This document shows, in pieces, positions 7,975 to 16,359 of a stretch of 64,000 nucleotides of DNA (within the stretch, counting starts at the first letter, position 1; every line of letters begins with the position of its first letter). The position numbers were made by a program, and so were the translations under genes. The notes under the pieces are model-generated. The model was not told the DNA's origin. It did not search any database and worked only from the letters and a program-made list of their open reading frames with translations. The stretch covers positions 1 to 64,000 of the forward strand of contig NZ_JAJKBG010000008.1 in NCBI RefSeq assembly GCF_022750635.1, given 5' to 3'. The DNA comes from Brevundimonas pishanensis. GTDB lineage: Bacteria; Pseudomonadota; Alphaproteobacteria; Caulobacterales; Caulobacteraceae.

Positions 7975-8279
7975 GGCGGTTCGTCTTAGGCCTTAAAGTT
8001 TGTATTCAATCGAATACTTCTAAACTTAGGGTTCTACGAAAACGCAGAGTTTTCTTCTGGTAAAGCTTCGAATAACCGTGATCATCTGAATGGTGAAACG
8101 TGAACGCGATCAGGAGTTTCCGTATTTTTGCCACATTCTGGACAGCGTCGTTCTTTGGTTACCTGGCTAATATTACAGCGTTATTCACGAAAATGTTGGA
8201 TCGAATTGCGGCAATCTCACGTTAGCGTCCTGTTCAAGATGGCCAACCGCCTAAGGGCGAGTGCAGGGAGGGCAGCAAA
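7975..8279. other. AT-richer intergenic region with a long hairpin
   Basis: This 305-bp gap is visibly richer in A and T than its surroundings. It contains a nested inverted repeat at 7991-8030. A 41-codon GTG-initiated ORF at 8100-8225 would encode a small hydrophobic peptide, but it has no ribosome binding site and is not called as a gene. Confidence 0.4.
7991..8030. repeat. Nested hairpin after the TonB-like gene
   Basis: GTATTC at 8002-8007 and GAATAC at 8012-8017 surround AATC. AAGTTT (7996-8001) pairs with AAACTT (8022-8027), and CCT pairs with AGG outside that. It lies 16 bp past the TonB-like stop codon. There is no T-run, so it could be an operator or RNA stability element rather than a terminator. 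Confidence 0.45.
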
Positions 8280-8603
8280 ATGGCTGAGACCTGGGGATTG
8301 GAAGCGGCGCGCAGTGTTCTGCGCGAATGGGCCACGCAACGCGTCGACGAGGCGACTCAAAAGAGCGGTCTGACGGTGCAGTTTGATGGCGTCGAAGCCT
8401 GGTTGTTGGCACAAGAGCCGCAAACGCTGGAAGAGGCCGAACGGGTACTGGTTGTGTTGGAAGCCTATCACGCCGGAAGGACCGAGGGTCTGGACGTGCT
8501 GATGAGAGCCGCAGGCGAGCATCGTCGGGACGGGGCCGCAACCTCCCGTGTCGGCCACAGCTTTGCACCGCGTGCCTATGGCCCCGTCGGCGGGCGGGCG
8601 TAA
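8280..8603 (+). CDS. Unknown 107-residue protein
   Basis: A small soluble protein, predicted mostly helical in its first 85 residues, with a strong ribosome binding site (AGGGAGGG, 8 bases upstream of ATG). There is no signal peptide, membrane segment or recognised motif. The Glu/Ala/Leu-rich helical part is followed by a loose Gly/Arg-rich tail. It precedes the TonB-dependent receptor by 113 bp in the same direction. The strong ribosome binding site and codon pattern support a real gene; I do not recognise the family. Confidence 0.65.
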   Translation: MAETWGLEAARSVLREWATQRVDEATQKSGLTVQFDGVEAWLLAQEPQTLEEAERVLVVLEAYHAGRTEGLDVLMRAAGEHRRDGAATSRVGHSFAPRAYGPVGGRA

Positions 8604-8621
8604 AATCAACTTAAAAGCGAT

Positions 8622-8638
8622 CCTTACGTAACGTAAGG
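8622..8638. promoter_or_regulatory. Perfect 8-bp palindrome upstream of the TonB receptor
   Basis: CCTTACGT (8622-8629), one A, then ACGTAAGG (8631-8638). It is a 17-bp perfect operator-like dyad in the 113-bp gap ahead of the receptor gene. The core resembles ACGT-centred sites of dimeric regulators such as MerR-family LiuR or TetR-type proteins. No regulator gene is adjacent, so the factor is unknown. Confidence 0.5.
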
Positions 8639-8716
8639 TATTGGTTCGCGTGGTGGTGTTCTGCTAGAGCGGCGTTTCTTTGGTCGCCGTGGCGACGCTC
8701 TTGCGCGAACCTCCCT

Positions 8717-11086
8717 GTGAAATCATTGCGTCTCGTCATGGCCAGTGCGCCATGGGTACTGCTGTTGGCCGCCGGCCCCTCCTTCGCTGCGGAAGAAGTA
8801 GAACAAGCACCCACGTCGGTCTCGGACATTGTGGTGACAGCCGAGCGGGGACGGGATGTGCTGGCGAGGGTGCCGTTGTCGTTGACGGTGACCGACGGGG
8901 CGTTGCTCCGCGACCTTGGCGTCCGCGACATCAAGGATTTGCAATTGACGACGCCGGGTCTGCTGACGGCGTCTTCGTCCAATCAGACTTTTACCACGGC
9001 CCGTATTCGCGGTGTTGGCACGGTAGGCGACAACCCGGGCGTCGAGAGTGCTGTCGGCGTTATGGTCGATGGCGTCTATCGCCCGCGCAATGGCGTGGCT
9101 CTGGGCGATCTGGGCGAGGTGGAGCGGATCGAGGTCCTGAAAGGCCCGCAGCCGACCCTTTTTGGCAAGAATGCTTCGGCGGGCATCATCAATGTGGTGA
9201 CGGCGGTCCCGTCGTTTGAGCCGTCGCTGAACCTCGAAGCCACGTTTGGCGAGTATGGCACAGAGGGCGGCAGCATCGGTCTGAACGGTCCCTTGATCGA
9301 AGACCAATTGGCGGGGCGCCTCTACGTCGCCACCCGACAGCGCGACGGGCTGTACTCTGTACGCACGGGCGAGGGTCCGCGCACGGCGACCGATGACCAG
9401 AACGAAAACTACGACACCATCCGCGGCCAACTGCTGTGGACCCCGCGCGATACCGTCAGCGCGCGTTTGAGCGCCGACTATACGGCGCGGGACGAGCGCT
9501 GCTGCGTCGGTGTTCAGGTGCTTACCGGCCCGACGGCCCCGATTTTGGCGGTATTGTCGCCGGACGGCGGGGTGATGGCGACGCATGATCCGGACGCCCG
9601 CATCGCCTATTCCAACCGCGACACCAACACCCGCATCCGCGACCGTGGCGTGTCGCTGCATGTGGATGCCGATCTGGGCTGGGCGCGTCTGGCTTCGGTG
9701 ACGGCGTACCGCGACTGGCGCGGAGTGATCTCGCAGGACTGGGACTTCAGCTCTGCGGACATCGCCTATCGTCCGGATGACGGAAGCTGGTCCAACCGTT
9801 TCCGCACACTGTCGCAGGAGTTCCGTCTGTCGGGGGAGACGGCGCGCTTTGACTGGAACGCAGGCCTGTTCCTCGCCGACGAGAAGCTCAGCCGCCGCGA
9901 CAGCATCCTTTATGGGCGCGACTATGAGGAATATGTCGGGCGTCTGCTGACCCGTAGTGCGGGTAATCCGCTGGGGCAGGCCGATGGCGTGTCGCAACTG
10001 ACGGGCCTGCCGTTCGGCACCAACTTCATCGAGGGCGAGGGTCAGTGGGACGCCTATGCCCAGCGCGCCAAGTCGGCGGCCCTGTTCGGCCAGATCGACT
10101 ATCGCCTGACCGATGCGGTGACGCTCAGCGCGGGCGTGCGAGCGGCGCATGAGAAGAAGACCATGACCGCCGACTATCTCAACATGGACGGTGGGGCGGC
10201 CTGCGGGGCGGCGCTCGCGCGAGGTGTCAGCAACGCCATGCTGTGTCTGCCGTGGTCGAACCCCGCGTTCAACACTCTGAGGCAGTCCGAAAGTCTGACC
10301 GACGAAGGCGTAACCGGCATGGTCCGCGCCGAGTGGCAGGTAAGCGATCAGGTACGCCTGTACGGCGGCTGGTCGCGTGGTCGCAAGAATGGTGGTTTCA
10401 ATCTGGATCGCGGCCAGACCAATCTGGTGCCGGATGCCTCGCGCGCTTTCCCGTCAGAACGGGTGGATGCGTTCGAGGTCGGCTCAAAGGCGGTCTTGCT
10501 CGACGACACCCTGTTGCTGTCGGTCGCAGCCTTCCGCCAGACCTATGAGGATTTCCAGCTCAACACCTTCCTGGGCACCACCTTCCTTGTGCGCTCGATC
10601 CCCGAAGTGCGGGCCAAGGGGGCAGAGGTCGATGCGATCTGGCGCCCCATTGAGGGGCTGTCGGTGCAGGGCGGCGTTACCTATGCCCAGACCGAATACG
10701 GCGATGATCCGATTGCGGGCCTGCCATTGCTTGCGGGCAAGCGTATGAGCTTTGCGCCGCTGTGGTCGGGGGCGTTGTCTGGCACTTATGAGCGCAATGT
10801 CTGGGGCGATCTGACGGGGCGGGTGACGCTGGGCGCGAAGTATAGCTCGGCCTACAACACCGGCTCCGATCTTGATCCGATCAAGGTCCAACCCGCCCAC
10901 TGGCGCGTGGATGGCCGCATCGCTCTGACCCGAGACGACGCGTGGCGTGTCGAGGTATGGGGCCGCAACCTGTTCGACGAAACCTATCGTCAGGTCGCCT
11001 TCGGCGCACCCTTCCAGACCGGAACACTGGGCGCATTCCTGGGCGAGCCGCGCACGGTGGGCGTGACCCTCAGGTTAGCGCGCTAA
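8717..11086 (+). CDS. TonB-dependent outer-membrane receptor
   Basis: A 789-residue receptor that imports a substrate across the outer membrane using TonB energy. A signal peptide (1-24, ending SFA) is followed by a TonB-box-like SDIVVTAERG, a plug domain (about 45-155, with VERIEVLKGPQPTLFGKNASAGIIN) and a 22-strand barrel region to the end. The barrel includes the DLTGRVTLGAKYSS and VWGRNLFDETYR signatures near the C terminus. The start GTG at 8717 gives a proper basic signal peptide but has no clear ribosome binding site. The last residues are TLRLAR, lacking the usual terminal aromatic residue. The substrate cannot be told; the nearby operator-like palindrome suggests regulated expression. 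Confidence 0.92.
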   Translation: MKSLRLVMASAPWVLLLAAGPSFAAEEVEQAPTSVSDIVVTAERGRDVLARVPLSLTVTDGALLRDLGVRDIKDLQLTTPGLLTASSSNQTFTTARIRGVGTVGDNPGVESAVGVMVDGVYRPRNGVALGDLGEVERIEVLKGPQPTLFGKNASAGIINVVTAVPSFEPSLNLEATFGEYGTEGGSIGLNGPLIEDQLAGRLYVATRQRDGLYSVRTGEGPRTATDDQNENYDTIRGQLLWTPRDTVSARLSADYTARDERCCVGVQVLTGPTAPILAVLSPDGGVMATHDPDARIAYSNRDTNTRIRDRGVSLHVDADLGWARLASVTAYRDWRGVISQDWDFSSADIAYRPDDGSWSNRFRTLSQEFRLSGETARFDWNAGLFLADEKLSRRDSILYGRDYEEYVGRLLTRSAGNPLGQADGVSQLTGLPFGTNFIEGEGQWDAYAQRAKSAALFGQIDYRLTDAVTLSAGVRAAHEKKTMTADYLNMDGGAACGAALARGVSNAMLCLPWSNPAFNTLRQSESLTDEGVTGMVRAEWQVSDQVRLYGGWSRGRKNGGFNLDRGQTNLVPDASRAFPSERVDAFEVGSKAVLLDDTLLLSVAAFRQTYEDFQLNTFLGTTFLVRSIPEVRAKGAEVDAIWRPIEGLSVQGGVTYAQTEYGDDPIAGLPLLAGKRMSFAPLWSGALSGTYERNVWGDLTGRVTLGAKYSSAYNTGSDLDPIKVQPAHWRVDGRIALTRDDAWRVEVWGRNLFDETYRQVAFGAPFQTGTLGAFLGEPRTVGVTLRLAR

Positions 11087-11090
11087 GGCC

Positions 11091-11495
11091 TTAGAACCGC
11101 GCTTCGGTGGCCTTGTGCTTGTATTGGGCGCAGGCCATCCAGCCTTTGAACGGGCGCAGCAGGCCAAGGCACAAGAAGCCGATCAGCGGGAAGGTGAACA
11201 CCATGTGTACCCAGATCGGCGGGTGGACGGTGAACTCGAAGATCATGAAGCCGACCATGCCCAGCGTGCCCATGATGGACATGACGAAGAAGGCCGGACC
11301 ATCTGCGGTGTCGGCAAAGCTGTAGTCCAGACCGCACTTCGAGCATTTGTCGGTGATGGTCAGGAAGCCTTTGAACAGCGGTCCCTCACCACAGCGCGGG
11401 CAGCGGCAGCGGATACCCGTAACAACGGGGTTGAGCGGCGGGTACTGTTCTTCTGACACGGTGTGACAATCCACATTCTGGCGGGCGATAGGCAT
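11091..11495 (-). CDS. DUF983 zinc-ribbon membrane protein
   Basis: A 134-residue DUF983 protein. Two CxxC pairs (CPRC near residue 32 and CSKC near 51) form a zinc-ribbon-like knuckle. Two membrane segments follow (about 68-90 and 97-117), then a basic tail. The family is common in alphaproteobacteria, sometimes beside cytochrome oxidase genes, but its function is unknown. An alternative GTG start at 11459 would give 122 residues; neither start has a good ribosome binding site. It is convergent with the TonB receptor, 4 bp apart. Confidence 0.82.
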   Translation of the reverse strand: MPIARQNVDCHTVSEEQYPPLNPVVTGIRCRCPRCGEGPLFKGFLTITDKCSKCGLDYSFADTADGPAFFVMSIMGTLGMVGFMIFEFTVHPPIWVHMVFTFPLIGFLCLGLLRPFKGWMACAQYKHKATEARF

Positions 11496-11563
11496 CGCCG
11501 CATGTCCGACAGGTTTCGGATTTTATCGCTATCAGTTCAAGCGGTCGTTTTGTCCAACCAAGC

Positions 11564-11578
11564 TTAACCGTCGTTAAC
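11564..11578 (+). promoter_or_regulatory. CtrA-like box ahead of the TPR gene
   Basis: TTAA at 11564-11567 and TTAAC at 11574-11578 with six bases between, one short of the canonical spacing. It lies 37 bp upstream of the TPR gene start. Motif evidence only. Confidence 0.4.
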
Positions 11579-11614
11579 GACGAGGAAAGCCCCTTGGGGT
11601 GACAATGGGGGGAT

Positions 11615-14479
11615 ATGTCCGGGGCCCGTGTGACCAAGCGTGTGTTGAAGACCTCTGCAGCGGCTGCCGCTGCGGGGGTAATGGTGCTTGCGCCCATGGA
11701 AATGCCGCTGGCGGTGGCACAGACAGGCGACCCTATCGAAATCCGCGTCGGGGCCAACGAGGCCTTTACCCGCGTCGAGTTCGCCGGTGTCATCGGTCGC
11801 CGCGCCCGCGTGCGTCAGGACGGTCGTCAGGTCATTGTGCGGTTGGGATCGACCGCCGCTCCCGACGTCAGCCGTCTGAAGGTTGATCCGCCCAAGGGTG
11901 TCTCCAAGGTCGAGACCCGCGCGGTTACGGGCGGGACCGAACTGGTTCTGACGCTGGCTGACGGGGCAGAGGCAGGAGCCGGAAGTGCCGATGGCGCGGT
12001 GTGGGTCAACATCCGTCCCGAAGGTGCGCCCGCAAGCATTGACCCCACGGCCAAGTCGGCCACCGCCGTGGTGCCTGTTACGGTCGTGCGCGAGAACGGT
12101 CGGGCAAGACTTCAGTTTGCTTTCAAATCGCCCGTAGCGGCGGCTGTATTCAAGCGCGGAAATGCCGTCTGGGCCGTATTCGACACCAAGGCCGCCATCC
12201 AGATCAAATCGGGTGAAGGTGACGGCATCCGCTGGGCCGCCGGTCCTGACTATACGGTCGTGCGCATCGAGGCCCCGTCGGCTCAACCTTTGTCCGCGCA
12301 AGCTGACGGCGCGAACTGGATTGTGTCGCTGGGCGAAAGTTCGGCAAATGACGGAATACACATTGTCCGCGATGACGAGGTGAAAGCCAGTCTGTCGGCG
12401 CAGGTCTCGGGCGTACGCCGTACCATCTGGATTACCGATCCGATGTCCGGCGAGCGTATCGCTACCGTGCCGGCGCTAGGACCTGTGAAGGGGGTGAACG
12501 TCGCCCGCCGATCTGTCGACGCGCAGATTTTGCGCACGGCGCAAGGACTGGCCGTCGAAGCCTTTGCCGATGACCTGAGCGTCGATACGGCCACTGATCG
12601 GGTTATCATCAGCCGTAAGGGCGGCCTGAAGCTTTCCTCGCCGACGGCGGCGCTCGAAGCGGCCGGAGCACCCGCGATCGATGCGCCTAAAGCCGCGCGT
12701 TTCCCTGCGCTGATCCAGACAGGGTGGGCCAACACCGGAACGGTCGGCTTCTCTGTTCGTCACCGTGACCTGCAGTTGGCGGCGCAGACGGAAATGGCGC
12801 GCGCGGCAGATGATCCGCGTGCTCCGGTCGAGGCACGTCTGGCCTATGCGCGGTTCCTCGTAGGCTCGGGCCTGCACTATGAAGCCATCGGCATTCTGAA
12901 TGCCTTGATCGAACAGACGCCGGGTATGCTGGGCGTGCCGGAAGTGCGTGGTCTGCGCGGCGCGGCGCGGGCCAGCATCGGGCGACTGGAAGAAGCCGAA
13001 ACCGATTTCACCTCCGGTGCCCTGGCCAATGATCCGGCCAGCCGCGTCTGGCAGGGCTATATCGCGTCCCAGCAAGGGGACTGGGCTACCGCGCGCCGTA
13101 TGTTCTCGGCAGGGGCCAGTGCGGTTGATGCCTTCTCGACCGACTGGCGCGCGCGCTTTGGTACGGCGCATGCGATGGCGGCGCTGGAAACCGGCGACAA
13201 GGGCGGGGCCCGCGAGTTGTTGAACTATGTGTTCGGGCAACCGGCTGTGCCATCTGCGGACCGTCTGGCCGCGCGTCTGGTTCAGGCCAGGCTGTTGGAA
13301 GCCGCGGGACAGGGCAAGCGCGCTCTGGCCATCTATACTGCCGCCTCCCGCGCGGGGATGGACAACATCCGCACCACGGCCAAGCTGGGCGTCGTGCGTC
13401 TGTCGCTGGCCAATGGCTCGATGACGCCGGACAAGGCGGCCAAGGAGCTGGAGCTGCTCAAATGGCGCTGGCGCGGGGACGGTATCGAACTGGCGGTGAT
13501 CCAATCGCTGGGCGAGCTCTACCTGTCGCAAGGCCGCTATCGCGAGGCGCTGACGGCGCTCAAGGGCGCAGGCGGACGGATTACCAGCCTGCCCGGTGGT
13601 GACAAACTGCAGGAGCAGTTGGATCGCGCCTTCCGCGCCATGTTCCTTGAGGGTGCCGCGGACGGGCTTCAGCCTGTACAGGCGCTGGCGCTGTTCTTCG
13701 ATTTCCGCGACCTGACGCCGGTTGGTGCAGACGGCGACGAGATGGTCCGCCGTCTGGCCCGTCGCCTGATCGACGTTGACCTGCTCGATCAGGCCGCGGA
13801 GCTGCTGAAATATCAGGCCGAGAACCGCCTTGATGGCGTAGCCCGTGCGCAGGTCTCGGCCAATCTGGCGGCGGTCTATCTGATGAACCGCCAGCCGGAA
13901 CCGGCACTGCAAGCGCTGTGGAGCTCGCGCTCGACCCTGCTTCCCAATGCGGTGGCGGCCGAGCGTCGTGCACTGGAGGCCCGCGCCCTGATGGAGCTCG
14001 GTCGCTATGACCACGCCATCGAGATTTTGGGCCGCGATGCCACCCCCGCTGCCCGTCAGGTTCGCGCCGAAATCCTGTGGAAGCAGGAAAAGTGGGGCGA
14101 GGCTGCTATTCTGTATGAGCAGGGGCTCGGCGAGCGCTACAAGGACACCGCCATCCCGCTGACCGTCAGCGAGGAGACAAATGTTATCCGCGCGGGCGTG
14201 GGTTATTCGCTGGGCCAGAACGGTGCTGCACTGTCACGGCTGTCGCAGCGCTATAGCCCGTTTGCAGCAGGGTCGCGTTCACCCGGTGCAATGCGGATTG
14301 CTCTGGCAGGGCTGGAAGGCCAGGGCGCAGGCGGTCCTGCAGACTTCAGCAATCTGAGCGCACAGGCCGACGCCTATGCCGGCTGGATTGCCGAAACCAA
14401 GGCCGACTTCCGCGAGCGTACCCAAACCAAGCCTGCGACCGCTCCGGCAGCGCGCCCAGCCGCAGCACCTGCAGCCTAA
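11615..14479 (+). CDS. Large periplasmic TPR protein
   Basis: A 954-residue exported protein. The signal peptide spans about 1-36 (AAAAAAGVMVLAP... AVAQ). The N-terminal part (about 40-330) is beta-rich, with AMIN-like segments (TRVEFAGVIGRRARVRQDG and a second similar unit). From about 390 to 920 it is a helical array of TPR-type repeats. It ends in an Ala/Pro-rich tail. ATG at 11615 follows GGGGGG very closely; GTG at 11630 is an alternative start. It lies between envelope genes and the fliO-fliP operon and carries a CtrA-like box upstream, which hints at a motility or envelope role. I do not recognise a named homologue. Confidence 0.8.
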   Translation: MSGARVTKRVLKTSAAAAAAGVMVLAPMEMPLAVAQTGDPIEIRVGANEAFTRVEFAGVIGRRARVRQDGRQVIVRLGSTAAPDVSRLKVDPPKGVSKVETRAVTGGTELVLTLADGAEAGAGSADGAVWVNIRPEGAPASIDPTAKSATAVVPVTVVRENGRARLQFAFKSPVAAAVFKRGNAVWAVFDTKAAIQIKSGEGDGIRWAAGPDYTVVRIEAPSAQPLSAQADGANWIVSLGESSANDGIHIVRDDEVKASLSAQVSGVRRTIWITDPMSGERIATVPALGPVKGVNVARRSVDAQILRTAQGLAVEAFADDLSVDTATDRVIISRKGGLKLSSPTAALEAAGAPAIDAPKAARFPALIQTGWANTGTVGFSVRHRDLQLAAQTEMARAADDPRAPVEARLAYARFLVGSGLHYEAIGILNALIEQTPGMLGVPEVRGLRGAARASIGRLEEAETDFTSGALANDPASRVWQGYIASQQGDWATARRMFSAGASAVDAFSTDWRARFGTAHAMAALETGDKGGARELLNYVFGQPAVPSADRLAARLVQARLLEAAGQGKRALAIYTAASRAGMDNIRTTAKLGVVRLSLANGSMTPDKAAKELELLKWRWRGDGIELAVIQSLGELYLSQGRYREALTALKGAGGRITSLPGGDKLQEQLDRAFRAMFLEGAADGLQPVQALALFFDFRDLTPVGADGDEMVRRLARRLIDVDLLDQAAELLKYQAENRLDGVARAQVSANLAAVYLMNRQPEPALQALWSSRSTLLPNAVAAERRALEARALMELGRYDHAIEILGRDATPAARQVRAEILWKQEKWGEAAILYEQGLGERYKDTAIPLTVSEETNVIRAGVGYSLGQNGAALSRLSQRYSPFAAGSRSPGAMRIALAGLEGQGAGGPADFSNLSAQADAYAGWIAETKADFRERTQTKPATAPAARPAAAPAA

Positions 14480-14577
14480 ACACTAACGATTTCGAAGATT
14501 GCGGCGGGCGGCATCCGGTCAGGAACGCTGTCATCGCTATCTCTCGCCAAGGGCCGCGTGGAGAGATGCGGAAAGAA

Positions 14578-14608
14578 GTGGAAACGGCGACACCCGTAGG
14601 TGCCGCCG
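14578..14608 (-). terminator. Terminator after the HU gene
   Basis: On the minus strand a 10-bp stem (14608-14599 with 14594-14585, one G-T pair) closes on the stable tetraloop TACG and is followed by TTTCCACTT. It is placed 13 bp past the HU stop codon. Confidence 0.8.
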
Positions 14609-14621
14609 TTGTCCGAAAGGA

Positions 14622-14900
14622 TTAGCTGTTAACAGCGTCCTTGAGCGGCTTCGACACGCGGAAGCGCACGGCCTTCGAGGCCGGGATCTTGATGGTCGCG
14701 CCGGTAGCCGGGTTGCGGCCTTCGCGTTCTGCACGCTCAGCGGTGTCGAACACGCCGAGGTTCGAGATGCGCACGTCGCCGCCCGACTTGAGCGACTTGT
14801 GGATGTTCTCGACGATGGCGGTCAGAACCTTGCCGGCGTCTGCCTGCGAAACACCTGCGTCCTTGGCGACGGCAGCGATCAGTTCGGCTTGAGTGGTCAT
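14622..14900 (-). CDS. HU-family DNA-binding protein
   Basis: A 92-residue nucleoid protein of the HU/IHF fold. It shows the helical N-terminal dimer region (MTTQAELIAAVAKDAGVSQ), the GGDVRISNLGVF strand and the DNA-binding arm with GRNPATGATIKIPA, where the Pro intercalates. The C terminus VRFRVSKPLKDAVN is typical of HU. The in-frame extension to 15005 was rejected as non-homologous. It probably acts as a homodimer bending DNA. It forms a single transcript between the TPR gene and fliP. Confidence 0.93.
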   Translation of the reverse strand: MTTQAELIAAVAKDAGVSQADAGKVLTAIVENIHKSLKSGGDVRISNLGVFDTAERAEREGRNPATGATIKIPASKAVRFRVSKPLKDAVNS

Positions 14901-15016
14901 GAGGGTCGTTTCCCAAAGTGGTCGCCCGCGAACGTCGGGCGAAGATGAGGGATCAACGACGGTTTCGGGCGATTTGGCAAGCCCCCAAACCGCGCAAAAG
15001 CCCATGTGGTGGGGAT

Positions 15017-15823
15017 TTATCCCCCGCCAGCCGCTCTTTGGAAGCTTTCGACGAGGCTTCCGGCCACCAAACGCCAGCCATCAACGAGCACGAAGAAGAT
15101 CAATTTGAACGGCAGGGAAACCACGGCCGGCGGCAACATCATCATACCCATGGACATCAGCACGCTGGCGACCACCAAATCGATCACAAGAAACGGAACA
15201 AAAAGAAGAAATCCGATCTCGAAGGCCTTCTTCAATTCGCTGATCATGAAGGCCGGAGTGACCACCTGAAGGGGCAGTTCCTGAAGGTCTGTCGGGGGCT
15301 CGATTTTGGCCAGTCGGGTGAACAGGCCAAGGTCACCACGGTCGACCTGAGCCAGCATAAAGGTTTTTACAGGTTCTGACGCTGCATCGAAGGCTTGGGG
15401 CAGTTCCATCTGCTGATCCATCAGGGGACGGATGCCCGAATCATATGCAGCCTGCCACGTCGGCGTCATCACAATGGCCGAGAGGAACAGGGCCAGAGAC
15501 ACCAGCACAGCATTAGGCGGCGACTGCTGAAGACCCAGCGCCGTGCGCAGCAGAGACAGCACCACGACGATCCGCACGAAGCTAGTGGTCATGATGACGA
15601 TGGACGGTGCCAGCGACAGCACCGTCATCAGGGCGACAAGCTGGACCACCCGTTCGGACAGGCCTGCGCCCGTGCCCAGATCGACATTGATGGCCGATTG
15701 CGCGAACGATGCGACCGGCCATGCCATGCAAAGCAGGGTCACAAGTGCTGACAAGGTCGCGGCGCGTTTCAACTCGGCGCGCGTCGGCTTTACGAACAGC
15801 GACAGCGGTTGGACACGCTTCAT
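15017..15823 (-). CDS. fliP: Flagellar export gate protein FliP
   Basis: A 268-residue FliP, part of the FliPQR export gate of the flagellar type III secretion system. A cleavable signal peptide (residues about 18-42) precedes the mature protein. The FliP signatures SFVRIVVVLSLLR and PPNAVLVSLALFLS are present, and four membrane segments follow the usual order with a periplasmic loop between the second and third. The start overlaps the fliO stop by 4 bp (ATGA), indicating translational coupling. The operon is driven from the CtrA box region at 16280. Confidence 0.96.
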   Translation of the reverse strand: MKRVQPLSLFVKPTRAELKRAATLSALVTLLCMAWPVASFAQSAINVDLGTGAGLSERVVQLVALMTVLSLAPSIVIMTTSFVRIVVVLSLLRTALGLQQSPPNAVLVSLALFLSAIVMTPTWQAAYDSGIRPLMDQQMELPQAFDAASEPVKTFMLAQVDRGDLGLFTRLAKIEPPTDLQELPLQVVTPAFMISELKKAFEIGFLLFVPFLVIDLVVASVLMSMGMMMLPPAVVSLPFKLIFFVLVDGWRLVAGSLVESFQRAAGGG

Positions 15824-16221
15824 AGCTGATCCCCCAACGAGCGGGCACGCGTGTGCGGCGGCTTCATTCCTGACAGCGCATCTCTGAAGCCACCCGTGGA
15901 GGGGCGGACAGGTTCGGGCGCGGGCGCGGGGACATGTTCCTGCGGGACTTCGACAATACCACGAGGCTCGATCAGTTCGCGACCTTCGCCCAGCAGCAAA
16001 AGGCGCTCTTCCTGATCCACCTTGACCAGTACAAGACGGCGCGACGGGTCCAGCATCAGGGTTTCAATGACCTTGAGGCGCTTGTCACGACGCGGAGCGG
16101 AGCCCTGAAGCTTCGCCATCATCTCGGGGGCGTAGCGGCGCACAACATAGGCCGCCATACCGATCAGGCCCAGTGTGATGGCAAGCCCGAAGATGGCTCG
16201 CAGCAGGTCTATCCAGTTCAT
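15820..16221 (-). CDS. fliO: Flagellar assembly protein FliO
   Basis: A 133-residue FliO, a small bitopic protein that helps assemble the FliPQR gate. One membrane segment (about 5-27) is followed by a basic cytoplasmic domain with RLKVIETLMLDPSRRLVLVKVD, the family signature. The tail is Pro-rich and divergent. It overlaps fliP by 4 bp. It is divergently oriented from flgB across a 138-bp promoter region. Confidence 0.9.
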   Translation of the reverse strand: MNWIDLLRAIFGLAITLGLIGMAAYVVRRYAPEMMAKLQGSAPRRDKRLKVIETLMLDPSRRLVLVKVDQEERLLLLGEGRELIEPRGIVEVPQEHVPAPAPEPVRPSTGGFRDALSGMKPPHTRARSLGDQL

Positions 16222-16279
16222 CGATTGTCCGAGGCCCCCGGCATGCGCCGTTCTATGGCCAAGGTTTCCGCTAACGTGG

Positions 16280-16294
16280 TTAACACGGCTTTAA
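16280..16294. promoter_or_regulatory. Canonical CtrA box between fliO-fliP and flgB-flgC-fliE
   Basis: TTAA (16280-16283), seven bases, TTAA (16291-16294). Read on the minus strand this is TTAA-N7-TTAAC, the exact CtrA consensus, 59 bp upstream of fliO. A further TTAACC begins at 16308. The position fits a class II flagellar promoter activated by CtrA and may serve both divergent operons. Confidence 0.7.
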
Positions 16295-16359
16295 GATATA
16301 GAGACTATTAACCCTGTAGGCGGCAAATTCTGCCGATCAACCATTATGGGGCGTGGGGC

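Noticed and set aside
8128-8373. 81-codon frame overlapping the 107-residue gene
   Set aside because: It has no ribosome binding site and overlaps a frame with a strong one at 8280.
8723-10150. 475-codon open frame on the minus strand
   Set aside because: It is a shadow of the TonB receptor, which has signal peptide, plug and barrel motifs.
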